Origin: Scytalidium lignicola
Taxonomy: Eukaryota > Ascomycota > Leotiomycetes
Assembly (NCBI GenBank): GCA_002812745.2
Contig: NCSJ02000055.1
Coordinates: 1 to 64,000, forward strand
Reading direction: 5' to 3'
Length of the DNA: 64,000 nucleotides
Shown here: in pieces, positions 43,883 to 55,822 of the stretch
How positions within the stretch are numbered: position 1 is the stretch's first letter
How the letters are laid out: the number at the start of each line of letters is the position of its first letter
Made by a program: the position numbers and the translations under genes
The notes under the pieces: model-generated
Told to the model about the DNA's origin: nothing
Seen by the model: only the letters and a program-made list of their open reading frames with translations
The model's database searches: none

Positions 43883-46272
43883 ATGTCTTTGAAAGCCTCA
43901 CCCGGACGAGATGGTTCGCTGCTCTCGCCAACCCAATACGACGATGATGCTTCGAGTATCCATAGCGAGCGCAGCGATCAGGATACAGACAGCGAGGATG
44001 ATGAAGTATTGATGGGAGCAAGGACAAGTGCGGAAATCAGGGAGCATGATCGAAGGGTATTGTTGGAAGAAGAGGAGCGGGATCGATTGCTTGAACAAGA
44101 TAGACGACAACGAGAACGTAGAGGGAGCGCCATAGCGATGCCGAAGCCATTAAGGAATTTGTTCTCGAGGAGTTATACAGAGTTACCGACATTTGCAGCA
44201 GACTCTACTACTCATGTCAATGAAACCGATGGGAATAATAGCAATAGAACAAAGAAAAGAAAACAACGGGGGGCTAGACGCCAGAGGAAGAAGGAAAGAC
44301 TATTAAGGGATGCAGCTAATGGCGAAGATGGGGAATTGTTGTACGAACTAGAGGGTGGAGCTATAAAAGAAGGAAGTACAACTGGCGAAAGCAGCGAGAC
44401 TGAAGCCAGTGAGGAAGTTGATAGACGTGGTCTACAGAATCTTCGTCGCCAGAAGACCCACAGCCGACAACGATGGAGAACATTTTGCTTCATACATCTT
44501 CTTATTGCTGTTGGATTCTCGATCCTGGTATTACTATCTTGGAAACTCTCGCTTGGTCGAAGGATCGTCAAGACCGACCAAAGGCTGCGAAGTAACGGCA
44601 CTGCCCTGTTTGGACCAACGACAATCTTAGTAAGTCTCGACGGTTTCAGAGCAGATTTTCTGAATAGAGGTCTTACACCAAGACTCAATGCGTTTATTAA
44701 AGAAGGTGTTTCTCCGGTGTATATGCTTCCAAGCTTTCCTTCAGTCACTTTCCCTAACCATCATACAATCATGACGGGACTTTACCCTGAATCCCATGGT
44801 ATTGTCGGTAACACTTTCTGGGATTCAGACTTACAGGAGGAGTTCATATCCACAGATCCTGTAGCGATGCAACCGAAATGGTGGGGCGGAGAACCGCTCT
44901 GGGTGACAGCAGAAAACCAGGGAATTAGGACAGCAATCCACATGTGGCCTGGTAGTGAGGCTCACATTATGAATGTCGAACCATCCTTCATTGATAATTT
45001 TAATGGGAAGGAACCACTGCCGAATAAAGTTAAAAGGATATTCGAATTCTTGGACAAGCCTGGACTGGAGGAGAACGATGTGCAGATAAAGGATATGAGA
45101 CCACAACTAATAGCGGCATACGTTCCAAATGTTGATTCCGACGGCCATCTCTATGGCCCAAATAGCACGGAAATTCGAAGCACCATCAGCGCCGTAGACA
45201 ACTTGCTCGACTCACTGTTTAAGGGATTGGAGGCAAGGAATCTAACAAGTATTGTTAATGTTGTGGTCGTATCAGACCATGGAATGGCAACAACCTCCAT
45301 TGATCGTCTTATTCAGTTAGAAGACATTGTAGATACCAGCCTTCTCGAGCACATCGATGGGTGGCCCCTGAATGGCCTTCGACCCAAAGATCCCCGAAGT
45401 CTTCAAAGTTTGTACGATCAATTGTCTGGGAATGCAGCCAGATACCCAGGTTTTGATGTCTATCTCAGGGATGTTGATATGCCAGAACGATACCACTTCT
45501 CGCAAAATGAACGTATAGCTCCTTTATGGATTGTGCCAAAAACTGGTTGGGCTATTGTCCCCGAAACCGAATTTGATATACAAGATGCAAAAGAGAAAGG
45601 GGTAGAATTTCATCCTAGAGGGCTTCATGGTTACGATCATGAAAATCCTCTCATGAGAGCGATATTCGTCGCAAGAGGCCCGGCTTTTCCACATGAACCC
45701 AATAGTCGAGTGGAACCCTTTCGTAAGTTTCTATTCTATGAAGGCCCACAAAGATATATGCTAACTTTATTTCAGAAAATACTGAAATTTACAACATCCT
45801 CTGTGATTCTCTTGGTCTTGAGCCAAGGCCTAATAATGGCACCTTGCGTCTGCCACTTAAACCAGTAGGACTGCATACCGCGGAGACTTCCCCTGCAGAC
45901 CCTGCAGATCCTCCACACTCTGATTCAACCTCTATCTCTACCTCTATCCCATTAGTTTCTATCTCTGCCTCGACTGCTACTTCTACTTCTGCTTCTATCC
46001 CGCCTAATGATGCAAGACCTGATGTGATCTCAATCTCCCCTATTGAGGCGAGCTCGGCCGCAGATCCTCATGCCGTCCCTCCACATCTTGTTGGAGTTGA
46101 TCCAGTGGATGATACAGCTGTTGATAGGCCAGTTGTGGAAGATGAAAGCGAAATGACTGAGGAAAAAAAGAGTTTTTGGGAATGGGTTAAAGCCAAAGTT
46201 GATCATTTGAAGGGCTGGGTTGCTGAGTTAGTCAACAGTGAAGAGGATAAAGACAAAGGTAGTAAATCATAG
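43883..46272 (+). CDS. NPP1: Nucleotide pyrophosphatase/phosphodiesterase (NPP type)
   Basis: Type II membrane ectoenzyme that hydrolyses nucleotide pyrophosphate or phosphodiester bonds, probably in phosphate scavenging. Exons 43883-45722 and 45776-46272 (53-nt intron, phase 1) give 778 residues. The cytosolic N terminus (1-200) is acidic and then Lys/Arg-rich; a single transmembrane helix spans about 201-221. The alkaline-phosphatase-superfamily catalytic domain follows: SLDGFRADF (251-259), FPSVTFPNHHT with nucleophile T289, a DSDGH metal motif near 418, SDHGM near 463 and RGLHGYDH near 575. After the domain come a Ser/Thr/Pro-rich spacer and a Trp-containing amphipathic tail (SFWEWVKAKVDHLKGW). 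Without splicing the frame stops early and loses the conserved IYNILCDSLGLEPRPNNGT block, so the intron is firm. Confidence 0.94.
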
Positions 46273-46881
46273 AGCTATATAGTTCGGGATGCTCTTAAGG
46301 ATGTAGTTTGTGTAACCACTGGAGTTGAGGAGTTTCCACTGTCTATGTAAATACCCGGGGCTTGAATCTGTTATGAGGGTATTTTGACTGTATAATTTTA
46401 TATTGCGTTGATTTGGATTTCTAGATATTACAAACAAGACGATTAATGTATCCTATTTTGTTATCTAAAAATAGGCCTGCTACTGGAAACTAATAGAACC
46501 GAAGAAGATAATTTTAAAGTTAGATTGTCTAAACTCCAGATATTTAAAATTTGAGTAAATCAAGATCGGTGGACAAGAGGGGTTAGCAAACTATTATTAG
46601 GAACTCAAGGCAAGAGCGTGAATAGCTATAATTCATAAGCTAGTATTCTTACAACAAATCTAAGCTACTCTAGTAGCTGATAACGGAGAGCACATTCTAG
46701 CAAGACCCCGCCATCCCATAAACCCATATTTTGTCGGTATTTCCTAACGCCATTGATGTTGCGATCGAGCAACAACACACAGGAAAGTCAAGTGATAAGT
46801 AAAAGCAACCCAGTCTATAGAACAGTTCTCAATCCCTCCTAGCTAGCCGTTGCTTGTATTCTACACAGACACTAGACAACT
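46273..46881. other. Intergenic region between convergent genes
   Basis: About 610 AT-rich bases between the 3' ends of NPP1 and the SNF2-RING gene. Nothing else seen. Confidence 0.6.
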
Positions 46882-49800
46882 CTATTGTCTATCAACACCA
46901 AACAGGAAGGCCAGCTGGCGTACGTCAAGCCGGCCAAGAGATTTGTGAGCCTTCTCATCAAGAGCTGCATCAACGAGTTTTCTCTTCTTTTCCTGTAGTT
47001 CGATTATACGATCTTCGACAGTGCCTTCGATCAAAATGCGATGGACCTCAACAGGATTCTGTTGTCCGATGCGATATGCCCGATCGACGGCTTGCATCTC
47101 AATAAAAGGATTCCAGAATGGATCCAGAATGATAACGCGAGATGCAGCAACTAAATTAAGCCCAGCATTACCAGCCTTAAGCGACACAAGCATAATCTTG
47201 CAATCCGGTTTGTCCGTGAATCTCACAATCGCCTCATTCCGTGCTTCCGCATTCATACTGCCATCATACCGTTCGAATGACCAGCCTTCCTGCTCCATGG
47301 GTACTTGAAGGAGGTCGAGGAGTGAGACGAATTGGCTAAAAACAATAGTCTTCTTTCCACCATCATGGAATTGTTTGAGCAGCTCGATACATTTGTTGGT
47401 CTTCGCCGACGGCTGCCAGTTTTTACGTAGGTAACGCATATAGCGATGGCGCCCTTCTACTGTGTTTGCATTCTTCTTCATCATCGCGATAGAAAGATGC
47501 TTTTTGGCTTTCTCCTTCTGCTTTCCTTTCCCTTTCGCTTTCGTTTTCTTCTCGAGTTTTTGTTCCACAGGCTGCGTTGTTTCTAATGCTTTAGCACCAT
47601 CACATTTCTCATTTTCACCGTCAGAAGTGTCACTGGATTCAATCTCAGGCACAATGAATCCCTTCAGATTTCCATACTTGTCCGCGTCATCGTCTTCGCT
47701 ATCCATGCTTGACTCAGAATCATCTTCATCATCAGAAGAATCATCAGAACAGCCCTCAGATTGAGACTCGTTGTCGGCTGCTTTAGGCATATGGACCTTT
47801 TTGAAAGCCTTATAATCAATCACTTTGTTCATTTCGATCTTTCCACGGCAGGTCGGACACTTTGAGACTACGCTGCCTTCATTACCATCTGCAACGCCCT
47901 GCTGCACTGCCTGATCTATAAGCTTGCTTAAGCATTCGGAACATGTATCATGACCACAAGGGATAACGATGCGTGGATTCGGAACCCCGTCATAACATAC
48001 AGGGCATTCGAACGCATCAGCTGCAAGCAGTCTCCCAACAACTTCAGGTGAAAGTGATTCGGCTAGCTTTATCATGTCATTTTCCGCTAGACCGGGAGGA
48101 GCTTCATCGAAATCCGTAATAAGGTGTGGATGACAGCAACATTGGCGAAGTCTCAAAAGTAGAACTAAGATATTGGTGTAGTTCTTCCCGACAGTTCCAG
48201 CCTTCATGTACTTATTGAATTGAAGTTGTGTTTTGGTTTCAAGAGCATTATAATACGCTTGCTCGTCATCACTAAAGACTACATGAGTAATCTCCTCAGT
48301 CTTTGGTGGAAGGATAATGATCGGCTTCCCATCAATCAGGGATGTTTTTGTGCGACGTAGAAGGATTGCCTTAAGGACTGCTTGAAGCTTGAGCATTGCA
48401 TTCTTCATTTCTTGGTCTCTTGAATTGCCCTTCGTAAGTCTTCCGAAATCTGCTGAAAACTTTGACCACTCATTGTAAGGCCGGATCCTTAGGAAGTGAA
48501 TAAGTGAGTAGAGTTCCCCAACGTTATTCATCATAGGCGTGCCAGTAAGACAAAATCTTGTTAAAGATTTGAGTTGGCATGCAGCGAGAGCCGCCTTAGT
48601 AGCTTTATTTTTGATGTACTGAGCCTCATCAAGAATAACACGGTAAAAGAGACTCTTAGGGCCTAAGAGAGGGAAGAGCTTTTTCATTGGAGCTTCATCG
48701 ATTTGATTGTTGCCACGCTCTTTCTGCTTTTCTAGATATACTTTTAATCGACTGTATTCTGCACCAAGGGTTCCATATGTGGTCAATACGATGTCGAAGT
48801 TACGGAGCTCGTCCCAACTCAGTTTACGTGCTTGGCCATGAACCATATGCGTACTTAATTTGTGAGAGACTTTGATCTTGGCCCGAATCTCCCGCTCCCA
48901 TTGGCGTACCAAAGCCACAGGGCCAACAATTAAAGTCGTCTAAATATATGTTAGAAATATGAATCAAGGATTACGCATTATAAGGAAAATAAACGGCCAT
49001 TAATTTTTGATAGAAGCCAGTCCTGTATATGAACTCACCTTTCGTCCGCGGTCAGTCGAAGGACGACCGAGTATCAATGCTAGAGAGCTGATGGTTTTAC
49101 CAAGCCCCATGTCATCAGCCAATATACCACCTTTATTTGTGCCTTCTTCCATGGACTTAAGCCAAGTTAAGGCAAGCTTTTGATGCTCATACTAGTTGAA
49201 CATCAGCAATGCAATTATAGAATATTATAATAAGCTTACAAGTGGATACTTCAGGCCATCCGGCGTTCCTTCTCTATCCTCAGCAGGCAGTTCCACATCA
49301 GGCCGTATGTTCTCCAGTAAAGCTTTAATCTCCTCAGTGGTCTTTCGTGGATCGTTCACGATATAATCAAGCTGTCCAGCGTATCGTTCGTCATATAAAA
49401 AGCGAGGCATTTGATCATATAAAGCTGAGCTGGTGCGATTGATGACATCCGAAAGCGTGTCGAACATAGATGTATTGCCTAGCGCACCTTTAACCCCCGA
49501 AGATTGAGCTCCATATGTACTAGGACCAGAACCATTCTGAAACTGAGAAGATTGTCCCCCTGTATGAGGTTGACCACCAGCATAGGGTCCCATTACGCCA
49601 TAACTGTTAGGCATATAGTTTCCGCCCATTTTGTGGCCAGGCTGTGGAATAAGGCTCCCCATTCCTTGCTTCGTCACTGTTGATACGCGTCCATTATTGT
49701 ACATAGACTGTTGAAGGGTTGGATTTAGAGGGTTATGTCCAGAGTACTGTAAGGTGGATCCGGCTGAACCATTAGGCTGGCCTTGAAGTCTGCCATTGAC

Positions 49801-50780
49801 TGGGTTCATATGATAATTGGGGTCATGATATGACGCAGACGATGGAAATGTCTCTCTGTGCCTACCATTATCGTGGAAGGCTGAACTTGGAATAATCTCA
49901 AGATCAGAGTCAAGATCAGAGTCGCTACCATAATCTTCATCGCTCAGATATGATCCAGGAAGTAAGTGAGATCCTGAAGATCCTGAATAAGGTGTAGATG
50001 ATGGTGTCGTCGGATTTCTGATCGGTGGGCGTACTCCAGAGATCCTGTCAAAGGCGGAAGGTCCATGGTTTTGCGGAGGATTTCTTGGTGAAGAATTTGG
50101 ATCTTCATTTTGAATTCTACGTGCAAATTCCGCATCCAACCTCTCTCGCTCAATTCTCTGCTCCTCCTGTTGTTGTCTTTTAAAGAATTCCCTATCGAAA
50201 TCTTCAAATTCATTGTCTGAGGATACTTCTGAAAAGCTATTTGCAGAACCAGTAACAAAGGGGCTTGGTGAGGTGCGTTGAGACTTGTTCACTTGAGGTG
50301 CGAGATCGCCACCCATATGCCCAGAATAAGCTCGTTTTCTTGTGGGAAGACTGGCTTTTGGAGTGTGTAGAACGCTGTCCACGGATTCTTGGGAACGAGG
50401 AGAAGCCATGGCTGAAGGTTTCTCCTTCGATGGGCTTGAATGCAAAGCTATTCGCATGTTAGTACGTGAAGGAACGCAAGTCTCGGTGTGGGCTTACAAC
50501 GAGAATCACTTTGAGAAGTTACGCTCGTCGCAACATCAGAGCTATCTAACGGCGCAGATTGGCTTGAAACCAGACCTCCAGTTAATATGCCACGACGCAA
50601 CTCCCGTAACTGTCTTTCCAAGGCTGCTATCTCTGTCTTAACCTCAGCCTCGGCATCCTCTCGGTTTTGCACAGAATCATCGATCGATGATAAAAGAACC
50701 TTTTGGAAGGCGATCTCATTCATCAATTCGGCAACGGAAAGAGGAGAGGGTTGTGAAGAGGATGGTAGATTTTGGTCCAT
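46882..50780 (-). CDS. ULS1: SWI2/SNF2 translocase with RING finger, Uls1/Ris1 type
   Basis: Nuclear DNA translocase with a ubiquitin-ligase-type RING; yeast Uls1 acts on sumoylated chromatin proteins and in recombination control. Four exons (50780-50498, 50447-49240, 49191-49039, 48939-46882; introns 50, 48 and 99 nt) give about 1,233 residues. The N-terminal ~490 residues are disordered except for an initial coiled coil (AEVKTEIAALERQLRELR). The helicase core starts at YEHQKLALTWL (498) with Walker A DDMGLGKT (523-530) and DEAQ (652-655). A C3HC4 RING (C860 to C912, CPVCYD...CGHDTC...CPTC) and an acidic Ser/Asp/Glu linker precede the second RecA lobe (SLKAGNAGLNL, DRAYRIGQQ; about 1125-1205). 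A RING between the lobes also occurs in Rad5/Rad16; no HIRAN domain is seen, favouring Uls1. Confidence 0.92.
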
Positions 50781-51466
50781 GATGGGTTAATCTTATGAGG
50801 GGCAATAACCACCTTTGATGCATGGAAAGAGTGATGGTCTTTTCTCGAGTACTCTACTACTAGATAGCCGGGCAATTATAACTACCCTATTGGGATTCCT
50901 TCCCAACGAATTGGTGGTGTGTACGCCTGATAAATCATTGACATCAATATTCAAATCCTTGAAACTGTCATCTCTGGACCTAATCGATGGAGAGATACGG
51001 ACGTATAATAAGGGTTATTCGAACCATGGAGTCGCGTCAATGCGCGTCGTTCGCAGCATCATCTACGACACGTTACGTAAGCGAGCCGCAACAAACAAGG
51101 CTGACATTTCTATATTTAAAGTCTCCACAAGTTAAACACATAAATAGTACCAACTACTCTCTTTAACTTCGTAAATCACACCATGCAAAGTGACTATATG
51201 CAAGGCTTTCTCAGGTTATTGAGAGTTATTACTATTCCTGCAAAAGTGCAAATGAATAACAAATCCACAAGATCTCCACCGATTCTTTATTGAACGATTC
51301 ACACGGATTAAGGCAACGCAACCTGTAGCCACAAGCTAAGCCTAATAATACAAAGGAATAAACCAGGTTGACAATAAAGTAAACCCCATGATCAGCCTTT
51401 TTATTACTAGGCAATCCCGAACGCCGTCGCTAGATAGTGTAAGACCCAATATTACTCATTCCACAA
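50781..51466. other. Intergenic region
   Basis: About 690 bases with the promoter of the SNF2-RING gene and the 3' flank of the RS/RRM gene. A 106-codon plus-strand frame (50815-51135) has no recognisable content and is not called. Confidence 0.5.
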
Positions 51467-52403
51467 TCATCGTTTTCCCCTACCGTCACGTCCACGGTTT
51501 CTACTCTGGCTCCGCTCATCGTAACTGCTATAGCTACTATAGCTTGGGCTTCGCCTTCTCCTACCGCCACCACGACCAAAGTTATCCCTTCTTCCCCCTC
51601 TTCTTCTAGGCGGAGAACGCGATCTTGGGGTAATAGATCGAGAACGCGTTCGGTGACGTCTTGGAGATCGCGAGCGCGAAAGAGATCTAGGTCTGTAGGT
51701 ATCAAAGTTCCTGTCTGGTCTGTTGTAACCCGGAGGGGAACGTCTTCGAGATGCTGGCGGGCCTCGGAAAGAGGCAGGCGGCGGCCCTCTAGGATCGAAA
51801 TTTGCCCCACGCCTGGCTATTGGGGGAGATGGTGAAAATTTTCGTCGCGGAAGAACAATAGAGACATTGATTACTGCGCCATCGATTTGTGATTCATGCA
51901 TGTGAGCAATTGCAGCTTCAGCATCCGCTTCTGACTCGTAGAGGATATAAGCCGTGCCGCGGTTGGTCATGACTGCTCTGATAATTAATATTGTCCAAGG
52001 TTCAGCATCGAGGCTCTTACATTGTCTATTCATTGGCATATCCAGATCTTTAATTGTGCCATAAGTACCAAATATTTCACGAAGGTGATCCTCATTGACG
52101 TTCTTGGTGAGTTTCTCTACAACCACCTGCGCTAGTTAGCTATAGCATACTTCAGAACGTAGGGATTCTAACCTTTGTGCTTCTAACAGGGCTTGCGCTT
52201 CTGCTTCTTCCATAGCTGCGACTCCGGCTCCGACTTTCGCTTCTGTATTTGCCATTGCGCCTTGGAGTTCTGCTAGAAGAGCGAGGTGATATCGTACGCC
52301 GGGGTCTTGAAAGAGATCTGCTTGATTCGCGATGGCCGCGAGATTCTTCGGAATATGGTGAACGAGTGTGGCTTCGGCCACGGGATTGTGATCTTGATGA
52401 CAT
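51467..52403 (-). CDS. RNPS1: RNPS1-like RS/RRM splicing protein
   Basis: Three exons (52403-52173, 52126-52021, 51972-51467; introns of 46 and 48 nt) give 280 residues. An N-terminal RS region (about 1-75, many SRS and RSR units) is followed by one RRM (about 78-155): VVVEKLTKNVNEDHL holds RNP2 and GTAYILYES holds RNP1. The second half is Arg/Gly/Pro- and RS-rich, ending GRGKR. This arrangement matches RNPS1, an exon-junction and splicing-activation factor acting in the nucleus. The second intron sits inside the RRM and restores RQFMTNRGTAYILY; using its upstream AG at 51978 would create a stop, so the downstream AG (51973) is required. That intron is also stop-free and 48 nt long, so retention would insert 16 residues into the RRM. 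It is divergent from the DUF2196 gene. Confidence 0.88.
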
Positions 52404-52795
52404 TGGTATCGTATAAGTAGGAATGTCCAACCTTGAGAATCTTTAAATAAGTCAAGGTTTGTCTCATATTCGTGAACATAACGGCACGCTACGCGTAGCT
52501 TCCAACTTACTTTATGCCTGAGGCAACAAAGCAAATGGCATTTCTAAGCGACAAGACTCTGAAGTGAAATTTTGGCGATCTAAATTGTACCTCTTGTATT
52601 TAGTAGGAGTGGTACCCTAGAATACTGAAAATGGCAAATACATAATCCAAAAATAGACTGGAGATATGATGTGACTTATTTGTGCTTATCAATCTCTGGT
52701 GTAAAGGATTATTCGAGGAACCTTGAAACATTTTTTAGATATCATACAACACGATCACCGGTAACTTTAGTACGGGGTAGAAATCAAGCTCAAGA
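52404..52795. promoter_or_regulatory. Divergent promoter region, 0.4 kb
   Basis: The ATGs of the RNPS1-like gene (minus) and the DUF2196 gene (plus) are only 392 bases apart, so both 5' flanks share this segment. No specific element is recognised. Confidence 0.45.
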
Positions 52796-53452
52796 ATGAT
52801 CCAAAGGCCTCGAAACCGTCAAGGCCGGCCGCAACAGGGCGATAGAAGCAGAGGACGGGGAAGGGGGCAAGGAAGAGGAGCATCCCACGGCGCTCGTGGA
52901 CAGATGGGATCTTCTCAGAACGTACCCGGTATAGATCAAGTTACATCCGGGGCACCAGTTTCTATTATTCTGAAAATCGACCAGCCAACTGGCCGAGAAG
53001 TGCAAGGGATTGTTGCAGAGGTTCTTACGAATGGCAACCATCCACGAGGAATTAAGGTGCGACTAGTGGACGGAAGAGTTGGAAGAGTCCAAAGAATGGT
53101 TAGCGAAGACGAAGGGAAAGCTGGATCAGCTGGCCTGAGTGGTTTGGATCGGAACGGCGGGATTCCCCATAGCCAGAGTTCCAATATGTTATTATCAGAT
53201 GTTCCAAGTTCAAGGGTAAGGCTTCGCTATCGCGACATCCGGGAAGAAGTTGATGTTATACCAAGGTCAGGATATAGTCTTGAAGATTTCCTTCCTGCTG
53301 GCCATCCATTGCGAGAAGATTCAGACACTGAGATTCCATTGCCTGCTTTAAATCTGGCTCCAGCATCTGAGGCACTAGTCTGTCCAGTATGTGGTCAATT
53401 CGAGGGTGATGAAACCGCTATTTCTCATCATGTTGCTACACATTTCGACTAG
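52796..53452 (+). CDS. DUF2196 (YwbE-like) protein with C-terminal zinc finger
   Basis: Intronless, 218 residues. The start is an RGG/GRG-rich, basic segment (1-40) likely to bind RNA. Residues about 45-100 match the YwbE/DUF2196 family (PGIDQVTSGAPVSIIL, NHPRGIKVRLVDGRVGRV), a small beta-barrel found in bacteria and fungi with unknown function. The C terminus has CPVCGQFEGDETAISHHV with two Cys and two His, resembling an UBZ4-type ubiquitin-binding zinc finger. The middle (about 140-190) has LRYRDIREEVDVIPRSG and an acidic segment. The combination suggests a nucleic-acid-associated protein that may read ubiquitin, an inference from domain content only. The shared promoter with an RNA-splicing gene fits but does not prove an RNA-related role. 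Confidence 0.85.
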   Translation: MIQRPRNRQGRPQQGDRSRGRGRGQGRGASHGARGQMGSSQNVPGIDQVTSGAPVSIILKIDQPTGREVQGIVAEVLTNGNHPRGIKVRLVDGRVGRVQRMVSEDEGKAGSAGLSGLDRNGGIPHSQSSNMLLSDVPSSRVRLRYRDIREEVDVIPRSGYSLEDFLPAGHPLREDSDTEIPLPALNLAPASEALVCPVCGQFEGDETAISHHVATHFD

Positions 53453-53579
53453 GGTTAAAAGATGCTCCTTAACATTGAAAACTCATCAGAGCCTTCCATC
53501 CTGTCCTTCAATGCGCAATGAGCGGATCTATCCAGGGACGCAACAAATAATTAATCGAGACTTTCTGTGCTTCCTACTA

Positions 53580-54313
53580 TTAAGCATTACTTATCAAAGG
53601 ACATAGCCGGACCCATTTCTTCTCATCCATCTCTTTTAGAACCCACAGAGCCAAGCGGCCCCTATCCAGGCTCAGGCCGTCCTTTCCATTGCCCACGAAA
53701 GCCTCAGCAACATCGCCGTCATTCTCATCTAGTCTGGTCCCTTTCAAGAGTGGTACCCTAAAAATCGTCCAGGCCACCTTGTCTCCTAATTCCGTCGTTG
53801 CATTGCTAATACCATTTATTTCCTTATATGTGTCGCCTCCAAGCAGCCGGATATAGCAGTGTATAGCCGTAAACCATTTCAAACTATGAGTATCCTCAGG
53901 AGCAGGGTAAGAAGGCGTTGATAACACCAGAACACGATTTATAGTCCCACTTTCAAGCAACATAGGATATAAAAGTTTGAGAGCAGAAGTAATCGGCTGT
54001 CCCGTGTTATTAGCAATGGCCTGTAATGCGGGTGGTGGATGAGGGGTTATACAGTTCCATCCTTAGAGCCTAGAGTTGGTCCAGCAAAAGAGACAAAAGT
54101 GTCTGCCCCACAAGAAGCGGCCTGCCTTAGCCTTTCGACATCGTCTAATTGGCCTTGAATAATGCTGACATCCACATGCGATCTTATGTCCTCTGGGACC
54201 TTTAAGGGTGTTCGAACATACAAAGTCAAACTGTGACCTGCGGCCAGCGCAGCGCGAGCAAATATAATCCCACAAATTCCCGATCCACCAAGAAGAAGAA
54301 TATGATGTCTCAT
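53580..54313 (-). CDS. NmrA/SDR-like NAD(P)-binding protein
   Basis: Exons 54313-54053 and 53996-53580 join over a 56-nt phase-0 intron (GTATAA..ACAG with a CTAAT branch site), giving 225 residues. The N terminus is a Rossmann start: HILLLGGSGICG with GGSGxxG at about 9-15, followed by LTLYVRTP, consistent with NADP use. FAGPTLGSKDG, then PITSALKLLYPM (across the splice), VLVLSTPSY and WTIFRVPLL are in the expected places for an atypical short-chain reductase. An alternative nearer acceptor would make a 32-nt intron, too short to be spliced. No catalytic YxxxK is obvious, so it may sense redox state or bind a cofactor without being a classic dehydrogenase. Substrate unknown. It is divergent from the PQ-loop gene, 284 bases away. 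Confidence 0.82.
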
Positions 54314-54597
54314 TATTCTCACTGTTTGGAGATTATGAGCCTGTGACCGCAGCTGGAGTGGCGCTCAGCTCGGTCAGGCGAGCGCGAACAGTAATTGATT
54401 ATGCGCGCATGATCGCCCGCGCTTACTCTTATCAGTAGGCGCTTCTTCCAATCGGAAGGTTGGCGTTAGCAAAGAAAAAGCCTATCGCAGCCTCCAAGCT
54501 TTAAGCAAACTTCAGTCACGACAGGATCCTCGTGCAGACCTTTCTCATGAGATACCAGTAGAATCAGCTCAAATAACAGTTAGGCCAAGTCTTTGCA

Positions 54598-55822
54598 ATG
54601 GCCTCTCATGTCCTGTCTGCTTTTTTTACCTTCTCGCTGGACTTGTCCGTTCAGGAAGCCTTATCAGGAATATTTGGAAGTATAAGTCTTGCCACATGGA
54701 TCTTTCTCCTGGTGAGTGATGATGTCTGGCATGATATGAGTTGGTTCTGACTTTCTGAGACTTAGGTACCACAGCTTATCCTTAACTATAGGACTGGAAG
54801 CGCCGATGGTATTTCTATCACGTTTCTTGTTGTATGGTTGGTGGGGGATATAACAAACCTCTCTGGTAGGTACAGGTTTGCTCTACTTCAGGCGATTGGA
54901 TCCCATTTGCTGCTCCGAATTAAGGCTTGACTCTCTCAGGCCGCGTGTCACACATGTAATGTCCTTATACTTACTCTAAACTAGGTGCCATTTGGGCTGA
55001 GCTTGTTCCCACGGTTATAGCACTTGCTGTGTACTTCTGCCTTGCCGATTTTGTCCTTATTACTCAATGCCTCTACTATAATCATATCAACGCTACCCAA
55101 GTCCAACGACATCCATCAGTTGGATCTGTTGTCTCGGAGGAAGAGCCTCTTCTCAGCAGGCGGCGAAGCAGCGACACAACAGGTTTACCAGGCTCCCACA
55201 GAAGACGCTCCTCTGCTCGAAGTGGAAGGAGAGACTCTCTATCAAAGATTCTAGAAGAGGACGAAGATCCAAATGCCAGCTCATGGTTGCGAAATGCAGT
55301 TAGCATTGGCTTGGTCATGGTCGTAGGAGCGGTAGGATGGGCAATTGCATGGCGATCTGGGATCTGGTCACCGGTTCCTGAGCAAGGCCATGTCCCCGAA
55401 GCAAAGAGCACACCTGTTGGTGCGGAAATTTTAGGGTATTTCAGCGCCGTCTGTTATCTAGGGTGAGTGTACTAACATCCATACTATCTGGACAATTACC
55501 TAATTGTATGATCAGCGCTCGAATTCCGCAGATCTTAAAGAACTACAGGGACAAGTCGTGTGAAGGTAATTCTCCTCTACTTTGGCTAACTAAGCGTGCC
55601 TTCTAACTGCCTATAGGTCTTGCGCTTCTATTCTTTCTCTTGTCCTTGTTGGGTAATGCTACCTATGGTGCCGGCATACTATGTCACTCTTTGAAGAAAG
55701 AATATTTGATGACGAACCTGCCATGGTTGATTGGATCACTCGGTACAATGGCAGAGGATGCGATTATTTTCATACAATTTCGGATGTATGCCACAAAGCC
55801 GTCAACTTCAGCGGTTGAGTAA
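54598..55822 (+). CDS. YPQ1: PQ-loop vacuolar amino-acid transporter, Ypq type
   Basis: Five exons (54598-54711, 54766-54865, 54985-55462, 55516-55565, 55617-55822) give 315 residues with about seven hydrophobic segments. Two PQ-loop motifs are visible: VPQLILNYRTGSADG (about 39-53) and ARIPQILKNYRDKSCEG (about 232-248), each split from its neighbour by an intron. The loop between the two triple-helix halves is long, basic and Ser/Arg-rich, and starts with EEEPLLS, an acidic dileucine-type signal that would direct AP-3 sorting to the vacuole. Yeast Ypq1-3 and mammalian PQLC2 of this layout move cationic amino acids across the vacuolar or lysosomal membrane. Which Ypq paralogue is closest cannot be decided here. 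Confidence 0.9.

Noticed and set aside
54021..54052. A 32-nt intron in the NmrA-like gene ending at 54021
   Set aside because: Too short to be spliced, and the downstream acceptor at 53997 gives a better protein and a branch site at proper distance.
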